From the NCBI GenBank assembly GCA_016297405.1, contig JAEDGP010000038.1:1-19160 (forward strand): a DNA stretch of 19,160 nt, given 5' to 3'. Positions 1-7,653 of the stretch are shown in pieces; positions within the stretch are counted from its first letter, which is position 1; the number at the start of each line of letters is the position of its first letter. Under the pieces are notes generated by a model, which saw nothing but the letters and a program-made list of their open reading frames with translations, ran no database searches and had not been told where the DNA came from. The stretch comes from Treponema sp. (GTDB taxonomy: Bacteria > Spirochaetota > Spirochaetia > Treponematales > Treponemataceae). Both the position numbers and the translations under genes were made by a program.

Positions 1-1
1 C

Positions 2-120
2 GGTGGTTGAGTTTATCGAAACCACCACATTTAGTGTAGCAGTCATTTCGACGGGTGGTTCCTGAGCCTGTCGAAGGGTGGTTCCTGAGCCTGTCGAAGG
101 GCTCAATGAGCGCTACACTC
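2..120. repeat. Palindromic REP-like repeat cluster downstream of gltX
   Basis: Several nested repeats occupy this non-coding stretch. At 2-26 the arms GGTGGTT (2-8) and AACCACC (20-26) form a hairpin. A 23-bp unit is repeated head to tail at 54-76 and 77-99; its core is TTCCTGAGCC followed by TGTCGAAG. The second unit runs into GGCTCA (100-105), which pairs with TGAGCC (86-91). An outer inverted repeat, AGTGTAGC (33-40) and GCTACACT (112-119), encloses the pair. The same core recurs as a perfect palindrome at 18958-18985, so it is a dispersed element. It may serve as an mRNA 3' end structure for gltX, but no U-tract terminator is visible. Confidence 0.75.
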
Positions 121-171
121 ATTACTTATTGGACAGCCCCTTTTCTATTATCGTAAGATTCTGGCAATCAA

Positions 172-1749
172 TTAGAATGTTGCCAAAGTTCTTTCAATTC
201 TTTCAATTGACTTTTCTACACCAAGAATAAGGATGGAACCCATAAGTGGTGGAGAAACGCGGCTTCCTGTAACAGCCATACGGATTGGCATCATAAAGTC
301 GCCAAGCTTAATTCCCATTTCTTCAGCCATTTTCTTTGCAAGTTCTTCCTGAGCTTCGTGTTCAAGACCTGGAAGAGCCTTAACAAATTCCTTAGATTTT
401 TCAAGAACTTCCTTAGTTTTTGCAGCATCAAGCTTTTTAGGAACAATCTGATCAACTGGTGGAACAGCTGGTTCTGTAAACAAAAAGCGAACCATTTCTG
501 CAGCATCTGTAAGATACTTAAGGCGTTCCTTAATAAGTGGCATAAGGCCCATAAGCTTAGCCTTTACTTCAGCAGAACTCATGTTCATGCTTTTATCAAC
601 ACAAACAGGTTCACCATCTTCACCAAGAGCGATTCCAGAATATTCAGGTCCAACTTTTGGAGCTGGCTGAGGATTTTCAGGATTGATTTCAAGGGCAGCA
701 TCTCCAGTTCCTGTGATGAACGGAAGAGTCCATTTGTAAAGTTCTTCATCGCTGAGCATGCGGATGTAGTTTCCGTTGTAGTATTCAAGCTTTTTGTAGT
801 CGAATACAGCAGGTGCCTTGTTCAAATGTTCAAGCTTAAAAGCCTTTGCAAGTTCTTCAAGAGTATAAAATTCCTTTCCTTCTTCGTAAGAACAGCCAAG
901 CATAGCAACGTAGTTTACGATAGCCTGTGGAAGATAACCCCGGGCACGGAATTCGTTTACAGAAGTTGAACCGTGGCGCTTAGAAAGCTTCTTTCCGTCC
1001 TGTCCGTTTACCATTGGAAGATGGCAGAATTCAGGGTGTTCCCATCCAAATGATTTGTACATCTGAACGTGAAGTGGAGTTGAAGGAATCCATTCCTGAG
1101 CGCGCATAACATGGCTGATCTTCATCATGTGATCATCAACAATGTTTGCAAGGTGATATGTTGGGAATCCGTCAGACTTAAGCAAAACAGGATCTGGAGA
1201 AATATCTTCGTTCTTCCATTCAATGTCGCCCAAAATGTGGTCGTGGAATACAGTTGTACCTTCCATTGGAACCTTAAGGCGGATTACGTATGGTTTTCCT
1301 GCAGCAAGATTAGCCTTAACTTCTTCTTCTGTAAGGTGACGGCAGTTGCGGTCGTATCCTGGAGCCATCTTGTTTTCAGTCTGGATTTTGCGGATGCGGT
1401 CAAGGCGTTCTGCATCACAGAAACAGTAATAAGCTTCGCCGTTTTCAATAAGCTTCTGAGCATATTCCTTGTAAAGCTCAAAACGTTCACTCTGAACGTA
1501 AGGACCAAAATCACCGCCCTTTGAACCACCTTCATCCCATTCAATGCCAAGCCAGGCCATTGTGTCGTAAAGGTTAGCTACATATTTTTCATCAAAACGA
1601 GTGCGGTCAGTATCTTCAAGACGAAGAATGAATTTACCGCCTTTTGAACGTGCGTACAAGTAATTAAACAAAGCTGTTCTAACGCCACCAATATGCTGCA
1701 TACCAGTAGGTGAAGGAGCGTAACGAACTCTGACTTCTTTATCTGCCAT
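172..1749 (-). CDS. gltX: Glutamyl-tRNA synthetase
   Basis: This class I aminoacyl-tRNA synthetase charges tRNA-Glu with glutamate in the cytoplasm. The Rossmann fold opens with the HIGH-type signature (PSPTG at 12-16, HIGG at 19-22), and the KMSKS-type loop is KLSKR at 254-258. A zinc site like that of the E. coli enzyme is visible as CxC (109, 111) and CxH (136, 138). The rest is the anticodon-binding helical region. Length is 525 residues, somewhat longer than many bacterial GluRS; the excess lies partly in a Pro/Gly/Asp-rich insertion near residues 345-392, between the catalytic and anticodon domains. The ATG at 1749 is preceded by AGAGGT at a suitable distance and by a good promoter. It is transcribed alone, divergently from the dehydrogenase gene at 2103. 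I cannot tell from sequence whether it is discriminating or also charges tRNA-Gln. Confidence 0.97.
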   Translation of the reverse strand: MADKEVRVRYAPSPTGMQHIGGVRTALFNYLYARSKGGKFILRLEDTDRTRFDEKYVANLYDTMAWLGIEWDEGGSKGGDFGPYVQSERFELYKEYAQKLIENGEAYYCFCDAERLDRIRKIQTENKMAPGYDRNCRHLTEEEVKANLAAGKPYVIRLKVPMEGTTVFHDHILGDIEWKNEDISPDPVLLKSDGFPTYHLANIVDDHMMKISHVMRAQEWIPSTPLHVQMYKSFGWEHPEFCHLPMVNGQDGKKLSKRHGSTSVNEFRARGYLPQAIVNYVAMLGCSYEEGKEFYTLEELAKAFKLEHLNKAPAVFDYKKLEYYNGNYIRMLSDEELYKWTLPFITGTGDAALEINPENPQPAPKVGPEYSGIALGEDGEPVCVDKSMNMSSAEVKAKLMGLMPLIKERLKYLTDAAEMVRFLFTEPAVPPVDQIVPKKLDAAKTKEVLEKSKEFVKALPGLEHEAQEELAKKMAEEMGIKLGDFMMPIRMAVTGSRVSPPLMGSILILGVEKSIERIERTLATF

Positions 1750-1789
1750 TATATAACCTCTAAAAAATTAATTTCAGTTTATCTTCTCC

Positions 1790-1818
1790 ATTATAATGAA
1801 AAACAAAATGCTTCTCAA
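1790..1818 (-). promoter_or_regulatory. Sigma-70-type promoter of gltX
   Basis: On the minus strand, -35 TTGAGA (1813-1818) and a perfect -10 TATAAT (1790-1795) are separated by 17 bp. Transcription should start near 1783, giving a leader of about 33 nt with AGAGGT just before the ATG. Confidence 0.8.
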
Positions 1819-1852
1819 TCACATAAAAAAATGGAAAAAACAACATAAATCT

Positions 1853-1975
1853 TCTGGGCATTTTTGCCTTACGGCAAAAACCGTGGTGTTCCGCACTTCG
1901 CCTTTCGGCTCATCCCGCCCCTTTGTGGCGGGACTAAAGGTGCTCCATACCACTTGCCTGTGGCATAACTAAAAT
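1853..1975. repeat. GC-rich hairpin cluster between gltX and the dehydrogenase
   Basis: This non-coding block is visibly more GC-rich than its AT-rich flanks and is built of consecutive stem-loops: TTTTTGCC (1861-1868) with GGCAAAAA (1873-1880), loop of 4; TCCCGCC (1913-1919) with GGCGGGA (1927-1933), loop of 7; and weaker ones around CGCCTTTCGGC and CCACTTGCCTGTGG. Near-repeats GGTGTTCC and GGTGCTCC lie inside it. It lies upstream of both divergent genes, outside the gltX promoter. It resembles a dispersed intergenic repeat rather than a known riboswitch, but only one copy is in the window. The rest of 1750-2102 holds the gltX promoter and AT-rich sequence; I see no gene. Confidence 0.55.
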
Positions 1976-2102
1976 TCCATCGCAAAAAACCATCTTTTTT
2001 CCAAAACCTCACATTCCATTCTGATTTTCGACTTTACTTTTCTAAATTACACGCTTATTTTAAAAGGAGAGAGATTTCATATTAACTTCACGGAGGATTT
2101 GC

Positions 2103-3104
2103 ATGAACAAAATTGCATTTTATGACACACGGTCATATGACAAAGAGTCGTTTTTAAAAGAAAACGAAAGAACTGGCTTTGAAATTGATTTTTTTGATTT
2201 CAAATTAACCGAAAAAACTGCAATGACAGCAAAAGGATTTGACGCAGTATGCGTCTTTGTAAACGACACTGTAAACGCAAAAGTCATTTCCATTTTAAAA
2301 GAATGTGGCATAAAAATAATTTTGCTTCGCTGCGCAGGCTTCAACAACGTAGACCTTGTTGCTGCACAAAACGCCGGCATACCTGTTTTGCGAGTCCCAG
2401 CCTATTCACCACATGCTGTTGCAGAACATGCAGCGGCCCTACTGCTTTCTCTTACAAGGCATATTCCCCAGGCATATTTAAGAACAAAAACAGTAAACTT
2501 TAATATTGAAGGTTTGACCGGCCGCGATTTATACGGCCTTACTGCCGGCGTTTTTGGAACAGGAAAAATCGGGCGATGCATGGCAGACATATTAAGCGGA
2601 TTTGGAATGAAAGTAATCTGCTATGATCCTTTTGAAGATAAAGAATGGGCAAAGCAAAAAGGTTATTCCTACGTTGGAGTAGAACAGATTTTCAGGGAAA
2701 GCGACGTTTTGAGTTTTCATTGTCCGCTCACAGATGATAACCATCACATCGTAAACCACGACAATATAAAACTGATGAAAAGCGATGCGGTCATCATAAA
2801 TACCAGCCGCGGCGCTTTGATCGACACAAAAGCGCTGGTGCATGCACTCAAACACAAACATCTTGGCGGAGCTGCACTTGATGTTTACGAAGAAGAAAGC
2901 GCTTTCTTTTTTAAGGACTGTTCTGCAGAAATCATAGCTGATGATGTGCTTGCAAGACTTTTGACTTTTCCAAATGTACTTGTTACAGGACACCAGGCTT
3001 TTCTTACAACCACTGCCCTTTCGAATATCGCAGAAGTAACGCTGAAAAATCTCAATGATTTTCTGAAAGGCGAAAACCTTACAAATCAGGTTTTGAAAAA
3101 GTAA
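2103..3104 (+). CDS. D-2-hydroxyacid dehydrogenase, D-lactate dehydrogenase type
   Basis: The product is an NAD-dependent D-2-hydroxyacid dehydrogenase, most like fermentative D-lactate dehydrogenase (LdhA), which reduces pyruvate to D-lactate and regenerates NAD+. Length is 333 residues, normal for the family. The dinucleotide-binding loop GTGKIG is at 152-157, with the acidic NAD-selecting residue D175 after the next strand. The catalytic triad can be placed as R236 (in NTSRGALID), E265 and H297 (in GHQAF), matching the spacing in LdhA. The N-terminal substrate domain carries CAGFNNVD at 77-84. The ATG at 2103 has a strong GGAGG 6 nt upstream. An LdhA role is the best guess; other 2-hydroxyacid substrates such as 2-hydroxyisocaproate or phenyllactate are possible in this family. 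A second purine-rich box (AAAGGAGAGAG) near 2063 precedes no ATG. Confidence 0.9.
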   Translation: MNKIAFYDTRSYDKESFLKENERTGFEIDFFDFKLTEKTAMTAKGFDAVCVFVNDTVNAKVISILKECGIKIILLRCAGFNNVDLVAAQNAGIPVLRVPAYSPHAVAEHAAALLLSLTRHIPQAYLRTKTVNFNIEGLTGRDLYGLTAGVFGTGKIGRCMADILSGFGMKVICYDPFEDKEWAKQKGYSYVGVEQIFRESDVLSFHCPLTDDNHHIVNHDNIKLMKSDAVIINTSRGALIDTKALVHALKHKHLGGAALDVYEEESAFFFKDCSAEIIADDVLARLLTFPNVLVTGHQAFLTTTALSNIAEVTLKNLNDFLKGENLTNQVLKK

Positions 3105-3128
3105 TTTTCATCTTATTTTCTGATTTTT

Positions 3129-3350
3129 ATGCAAATTCCAGCTGCATTGACGGCAAGTGGAACAAACCTTGTGTGCGCACTACAATCAGGTTCAAAAGTA
3201 AAAATCCTGAAACTTAGCCACAAGCAGTCAATCGACAGCTTGAATTCTTTCTGGGTTTATGTTGAAATAATGGAGAACGCTGTAACCACAGACGGTAAAA
3301 AAGTTCAGAAAGGAACAAACGGATACTGCTTTTCAGTTTACCTCGAATAA
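3129..3350 (+). pseudogene. Remnant of an SH3-domain protein gene
   Basis: An open stretch of 73 codons matches only the second half of a bacterial SH3 domain of the kind seen in the next gene: SGTNLVCALQSGSKVKIL, then IDSLNSFWVYVEI, ending GYCFSVYLE, where the usual ending is of the form GW-F-GY-E. There is no signal peptide, no first half of the domain and no Shine-Dalgarno before the ATG at 3129. It starts only 24 nt after the dehydrogenase stop. A decayed 3' fragment of a paralogue of the following gene is the simplest reading. A translated mini-protein cannot be excluded, since the frame has stayed open. Confidence 0.6.
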
Positions 3351-3362
3351 GGTTTTTTGATT

Positions 3363-4076
3363 ATGATTAAGAACAAGTCTTTTTTTGCATATTTTTTGAT
3401 TCTAGTCCTTTTTGCCAGTGTACAGACCAATGCCCAGAATTACGCAGATGGCAATGGAACAATATTAAAACAGATTGAAGATAACGAAGAAAACGTATGC
3501 TTTAGAAAGCATGTTCAAAAGATTACCCTTGACCAGGCAATGAACTATGAATCATTCAAGGTTTACGAAAAGCCTGGAAGCGGCAAGTCAAAAGTTTTAG
3601 GATACCTTTCTTACGGTGATACCATCGTATCCCGCAGAATCTTTACAAAAGGTAAATACAACGTATGGCTTGAAGTGCAAAAACCCGGCTTAAAAGGATG
3701 GGTGAAAATTGATACCCCAGATCCTTACAGCAACAACACCTGGGAAATTGTGGAATATCTTGAATCAAGGGGCAAAATATGGACTGTACGCCGGCTTAAT
3801 AGCAGTATATGTGTTTATCATAATCTGAACATCAGGAACAAACCTGGAATTGAAGGCACAAGAATTATCGGAAAAATAAACGCAAACACTTTTGTGGAAT
3901 ATTCAACAATCACAGAAGAAACTGATGAAATCGACGGAATTAAAGATCATTGGATCCGAATAAAACACAACGGCATTTCCGGCTGGATTTTTGGCGGCTA
4001 TGCAGATGTGGAAAGAGGCGGTCCAAAATATTTTATCCCGGAAAGCCTCATCTACCTGGCATTCATGCAACTGTAA
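3363..4076 (+). CDS. Secreted protein with two bacterial SH3 domains
   Basis: The protein is about 237 residues: a signal peptide (basic MIKNK, hydrophobic 7-20, likely cleavage after Gln-Thr-Asn-Ala near 24), then two SH3-like beta-barrels at about 65-118 (VYEKPGSGKSKVLGYL to GWVKID) and 153-216 (LNIRNKPG to GWIFGGY). Such domains usually bind peptidoglycan or other ligands outside the cytoplasm; there is no catalytic domain, so a periplasmic binding or scaffold role is inferred. There is no lipobox cysteine. I chose the ATG at 3363 over a TTG at 3357; AAGG lies about 10 nt upstream. The stop is only 6 nt from the stop of the convergent solute-binding gene, so the two transcripts must end inside or overlap each other. 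Confidence 0.75.
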   Translation: MIKNKSFFAYFLILVLFASVQTNAQNYADGNGTILKQIEDNEENVCFRKHVQKITLDQAMNYESFKVYEKPGSGKSKVLGYLSYGDTIVSRRIFTKGKYNVWLEVQKPGLKGWVKIDTPDPYSNNTWEIVEYLESRGKIWTVRRLNSSICVYHNLNIRNKPGIEGTRIIGKINANTFVEYSTITEETDEIDGIKDHWIRIKHNGISGWIFGGYADVERGGPKYFIPESLIYLAFMQL

Positions 4077-4082
4077 GCCCTT

Positions 4083-5786
4083 TTATACTACATCCTTGAT
4101 CTTGCTTTTTACAGGTTTTAAATAAAGATATTTGAAAGGATGAATATCAAAAGAGTTTATATACCAGCCACCTACCTGATTCAAATCAATCACATTCAGG
4201 CTTACAGGATGAATTATTGTAATTACTTCCGCACTATCCAAAAGCACCTGTTCAGCCTGAGCCAGGTACTTGAAGTGGTTTTCGTCTGTATATAGTGAAG
4301 CCTTTTCCAAAAGCTCATCGAACTGCGGATTCGACCATCTGGAACAGTTTAAGGTAGAGCCTGTTCTGAACAACTCCAGAAATGCCAAAGGATCAGCAAA
4401 ATCTCCGATCCAGCAGTAATAAAACAAATCAGCATCTGTAGAATCAATTTTTGAAAGATATTCGTTATTTGGAACGGTTACCAGTTCCATTTCAACACCA
4501 AGAGGCTCCCAGGCTTTCTTCAGGATTTCGGCAAAATCGGCCTGACGCTTACCACCATCAACCGCATATTTAACCACAAGCTTTTCATCTTGAGAAATGC
4601 CATGCTTTTTTCTGGCTTCTTTCATGATAAACATTGCTTCCGTAATATCAGACTTGGAATAGCCGTTTACTTTAGGATAGCCATACAATGGATAAACAAA
4701 AGTTGGCGCATTTACAAAAGAGCCGTTTCCCCGGATTTCATCCCATGGAACAGCTTCAAGCAAAGCTGCTCTGAAATCAGCTTCCTGCCAAACCCTGCCC
4801 GTCTGGTTTTTAAAGAAAAGATATTCAGTTCCATACTGAGCACTCACATGGGCGCAATCCTTGATCAAAAGCTTTTGCACATTAACACTTGAATCTACCC
4901 AATTGGCGGCCCCAGTATTCATAAGATATGTATTTTCGCTTTCATCATCGCTTAAAACAATGGTGATTTTTTCCAAAGGTACTTTTTCTGCGTCATAATA
5001 CAGAGGATTTTTTTCCATGATAAAGCATTCGCTATTTGCAGATGTAATCATAAAAGGGCCGCTAACTGCCTTAAGGTTTTCTTGAACTGCTGAAAAACAA
5101 GGCATGCACAAAAGACGGGAAAAATGCGCTACAGGAGATTTCAATTTTACGGAAAGCGTAAATTTATCAAGGATATAAATACCCACATCTTCTTTGGATC
5201 CCTGGCCAAGTCTGTATTCCATCGCGCCTTCCACAACATCCAGAAGAGAAGAATATGTTGCGTTCGGATTTTCTATCAATGAGATCCAGGAATCACGAAA
5301 ACTTTGGGCAGTGATCAAAGTACCGTCACTGAACAAAGCGTTATCCCGTAAAGTAAATGTCCACCGTTTTCCGTCCCTTGAAATGCGATAGCTTTTTGCA
5401 ATGGCATTTTCAGGTTCCAGATTGACTGGATTATATGTAAAAAGGCCTTCATATAGACCTGTCAATATCTGAGCTTCACTGCTATAGGAAGCAGTATGAG
5501 GATTCAAATCATATCTGAATTTTGGAATCACCATCACAAAGTTTTTCTGGTATTCCTTGTTAATAAAGTTTCCTTCATTCGAATCAGCCAGGGGGTCCAC
5601 TACATCTTGTGACAAATCCTGATTCTCAGTGATTTCGTCATCATCCGAATAAAAGTCATCATCAAAAAATTCTTCAACTTTGGGATCTTCTATAATAGAC
5701 TGGCCAAAAAGAGGTTGATATACAAATAGAATTAACGCAGAAAGTGCTATCGCCTTTAGTTTTAAACTGATTTTTCTAATCACCAT
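4083..5786 (-). CDS. Secreted OppA-type solute-binding protein
   Basis: This is a family 5 extracellular solute-binding protein (peptide/oligopeptide type). Residues 1-28 are a signal peptide with a basic start and a hydrophobic core, with no lipobox cysteine, so a soluble periplasmic protein is expected. Residues 33-70 form a strongly acidic, low-complexity linker (FFDDDFYSDDDEITE) not usual in the family. The family signature starts near residue 93 (LNPHTASYSSEAQILTGLYE) and the fold runs to the end; total 567 residues. It is the last gene of the five-gene operon, and its ATG overlaps the end of the preceding gene by 11 nt, implying coupled translation. No ABC permease or ATPase gene is nearby, so it works with a distant transporter or has another role in the envelope. 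Confidence 0.88.
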   Translation of the reverse strand: MVIRKISLKLKAIALSALILFVYQPLFGQSIIEDPKVEEFFDDDFYSDDDEITENQDLSQDVVDPLADSNEGNFINKEYQKNFVMVIPKFRYDLNPHTASYSSEAQILTGLYEGLFTYNPVNLEPENAIAKSYRISRDGKRWTFTLRDNALFSDGTLITAQSFRDSWISLIENPNATYSSLLDVVEGAMEYRLGQGSKEDVGIYILDKFTLSVKLKSPVAHFSRLLCMPCFSAVQENLKAVSGPFMITSANSECFIMEKNPLYYDAEKVPLEKITIVLSDDESENTYLMNTGAANWVDSSVNVQKLLIKDCAHVSAQYGTEYLFFKNQTGRVWQEADFRAALLEAVPWDEIRGNGSFVNAPTFVYPLYGYPKVNGYSKSDITEAMFIMKEARKKHGISQDEKLVVKYAVDGGKRQADFAEILKKAWEPLGVEMELVTVPNNEYLSKIDSTDADLFYYCWIGDFADPLAFLELFRTGSTLNCSRWSNPQFDELLEKASLYTDENHFKYLAQAEQVLLDSAEVITIIHPVSLNVIDLNQVGGWYINSFDIHPFKYLYLKPVKSKIKDVV

Positions 5787-7194
5787 ATTTAATCCCCAAC
5801 TTTTTCATTTGTTCAACTTCTTCAATATACGAACAGTATTCTGCGCGCTTTTGATTCGCCTTTACAACAGCATTTTTCAAAGAAACAAGATCTATTTTTA
5901 GTCCCTTAATCTTTGACTTATCTGAAGAAAGCACATGCTGCTTAAAATATTCATCCACAGCAGTAAGAAGCACAAAACTTTCCTGTGCATCCGTAATCTG
6001 TTTGCTCACAAACTGGAAAATCGCATCTTCCTCAGATGAAAGGATTTTCTTTATTTCAGCGCTTGCCTTGTTTCCAAGTACTGTCATAAACTTGGCTTTT
6101 CTGTCAATATTGGTAAGAAAAATATTTATGTCGATTGCCTTTTGGATTTTCGTTCCCTTTTTCTCATCAACGATTATCACATTGTACATAAGCGGGGGTT
6201 CAGGAATATTGAAAGAGCGGCGTATTGCCCGTTTGAATTTTTCAAACAATGTATTTTTTTCTGCTAAAAGAACATCTCTATTTGTGACTAATTTTGTTAC
6301 AATTTCCGCATACACAGGCCCCACTGCCGCAAGGGGCACAAGAGCATCCATAATCAAAACTTTGGTATTTACTGTATTTTGTTTTTTGTTTTCTACCTTC
6401 TGCTTTACTGAAAGCTTCTTCAATACAGCTTGCTGCAAAGATTCCCTTTGAGAAGAATGATCTTCTTCGATGATCTCAGAAATCAACTCACTGTAAAAAG
6501 GAATCTTTCCCATAACTTTGGTAAAATTCTTTTTTATTTCAGAAAGTTCCCCTTCTGCAGAAGAAGCTGCTTTTTTGGCATCAAAATCAGGATGATTAAA
6601 AATATCCAGGCGCACATTCAGCTTATATTCTTCCCGCTTGTAATCCGAAAGATCTTTGAGGCTAACTGTGATTTCTGAAATTGCCTGAGAGCTTTTTGAA
6701 ATTGAATCATTTATGAGACTGGCAGTCATCTGCGGAGCATTTTTTCTAGCTTCAGTGATGAGATTTGCAAGACCACGAGTATTTGTTTTAGAACTGTTCA
6801 GCGTCATGTTGCTCCACTGAAAAGCTCCATTCAAATCATTCAATTTTTTAATTTTTATGAGGTCGAAATTGTCAGTTGAAAATTTGAAATAGGTACAGAT
6901 AAAATCAAGCATGCCTTCGTAATCAGAAAATCTGGAACCGATTACCATAGCCCTTTCACTTTCTATATACGGTGAATCGTCCGGCACAACAATGTCTGAA
7001 ATTTTGCGCTCAAGCTTATATGGGTCAGATTTTATCAACGAACGCTTGATAAGGGTCTCATAAAGATTTCGGACACAAGTATGCAAAAGGCGATAGTTTT
7101 CCAAAACCTTTGGAAGTCCAGTCATGTTGAACCATTCGCCTTTCTCATGAATTGCGTCCTTAAATGCAGTCAAAAAATCTACAGTTTCGCTCAT
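5776..7194 (-). CDS. Conserved-looking protein of unknown function
   Basis: I do not recognise a functional family. The protein is about 472 residues, mostly charged and helical, without a signal peptide or clear membrane span; one moderately hydrophobic segment (VLIMDALVPLAAVGPVYAEIV) lies in the middle. Lys-rich and coiled-coil-like stretches surround it. It sits between an RseC-like membrane protein and a secreted solute-binding protein in a compact operon, so a cytoplasmic role linked to the envelope is possible but unproven. The start is uncertain: the ATG at 7194 has no Shine-Dalgarno, though GATAAT lies 6 nt before it; an in-frame TTG at 7221 adds nine residues and has only a poorly spaced GTGGAT. 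The stop overlaps the next gene by 11 nt. Confidence 0.8.
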   Translation of the reverse strand: MSETVDFLTAFKDAIHEKGEWFNMTGLPKVLENYRLLHTCVRNLYETLIKRSLIKSDPYKLERKISDIVVPDDSPYIESERAMVIGSRFSDYEGMLDFICTYFKFSTDNFDLIKIKKLNDLNGAFQWSNMTLNSSKTNTRGLANLITEARKNAPQMTASLINDSISKSSQAISEITVSLKDLSDYKREEYKLNVRLDIFNHPDFDAKKAASSAEGELSEIKKNFTKVMGKIPFYSELISEIIEEDHSSQRESLQQAVLKKLSVKQKVENKKQNTVNTKVLIMDALVPLAAVGPVYAEIVTKLVTNRDVLLAEKNTLFEKFKRAIRRSFNIPEPPLMYNVIIVDEKKGTKIQKAIDINIFLTNIDRKAKFMTVLGNKASAEIKKILSSEEDAIFQFVSKQITDAQESFVLLTAVDEYFKQHVLSSDKSKIKGLKIDLVSLKNAVVKANQKRAEYCSYIEEVEQMKKLGIKYGD

Positions 7195-7248
7195 AAGTAT
7201 ATTATCGGCAGAAATTACCAAAAATCCACTTAAAACGCAGGATTTTGC

Positions 7249-7653
7249 TTAAATGATTGACTTTATCCTGAAACCCTTTATCGGATGCTCATTTCTGGAA
7301 ATTTTAAAAACAATGAAAATGGAAACTGCCATACAGAAAAGGGTCATAAGAAATTTCCACACCTCTTTGACTGGCAAATGCAACATGCCCAAAATATACG
7401 GACTTGCTAAAAGAGCAACAAATCCAATTACTATGGGAAATAAAAGAGCGGCAAATCCATTGAAAACTTCCATTCCTCGTGAAAAACCAATGGTCACTTT
7501 CGAGCCTATTCCTACAGGCAAATTTTCAACATTCATGACCTGAATTCTGGCTTTTGCTTCCTTTTCAAACTGTGGGTCTGAAAGACCTTTTGTAAGTGGA
7601 AAAACAATCACTTTATCATCAAGTATTTCGCTTACCACATAGATTGTTTTCAA
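7249..7653 (-). CDS. RseC/MucC-like membrane protein
   Basis: The product is 134 residues with a short N-terminal beta-rich part, then two membrane helices at about 66-88 and 97-117 and a basic tail. The layout (small N-terminal domain with IGSKVTIGF just before paired helices) matches the RseC/MucC family (SoxR-reducing system or sigma-E modulation, associated with Rnf-type electron transport). The cysteine cluster found at the N-terminus of many RseC proteins is absent, so a redox role is doubtful. The start is TTG: it overlaps the TPR gene stop as TTGA and has GGAGG 7 nt upstream, which decides the start. Translation is probably coupled to the TPR gene. Confidence 0.75.
   Translation of the reverse strand: MKTIYVVSEILDDKVIVFPLTKGLSDPQFEKEAKARIQVMNVENLPVGIGSKVTIGFSRGMEVFNGFAALLFPIVIGFVALLASPYILGMLHLPVKEVWKFLMTLFCMAVSIFIVFKISRNEHPIKGFRIKSII

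Noticed and set aside
54..99. Tandem 23-bp repeats as a possible CRISPR array
   Set aside because: Only two units, directly abutting with no spacers, and the core occurs elsewhere as a palindrome; no cas genes.
121..160. Insertion sequence end (GGGGCTGTCC on the minus strand)
   Set aside because: No transposase frame and no matching second end in the window; kept only as a remark under the repeat finding.
358..969. Plus-strand frame of 203 codons opposite gltX
   Set aside because: It is antisense to a certain gene, has a low-complexity Phe/Lys/Ser-rich translation and no matching RBS.
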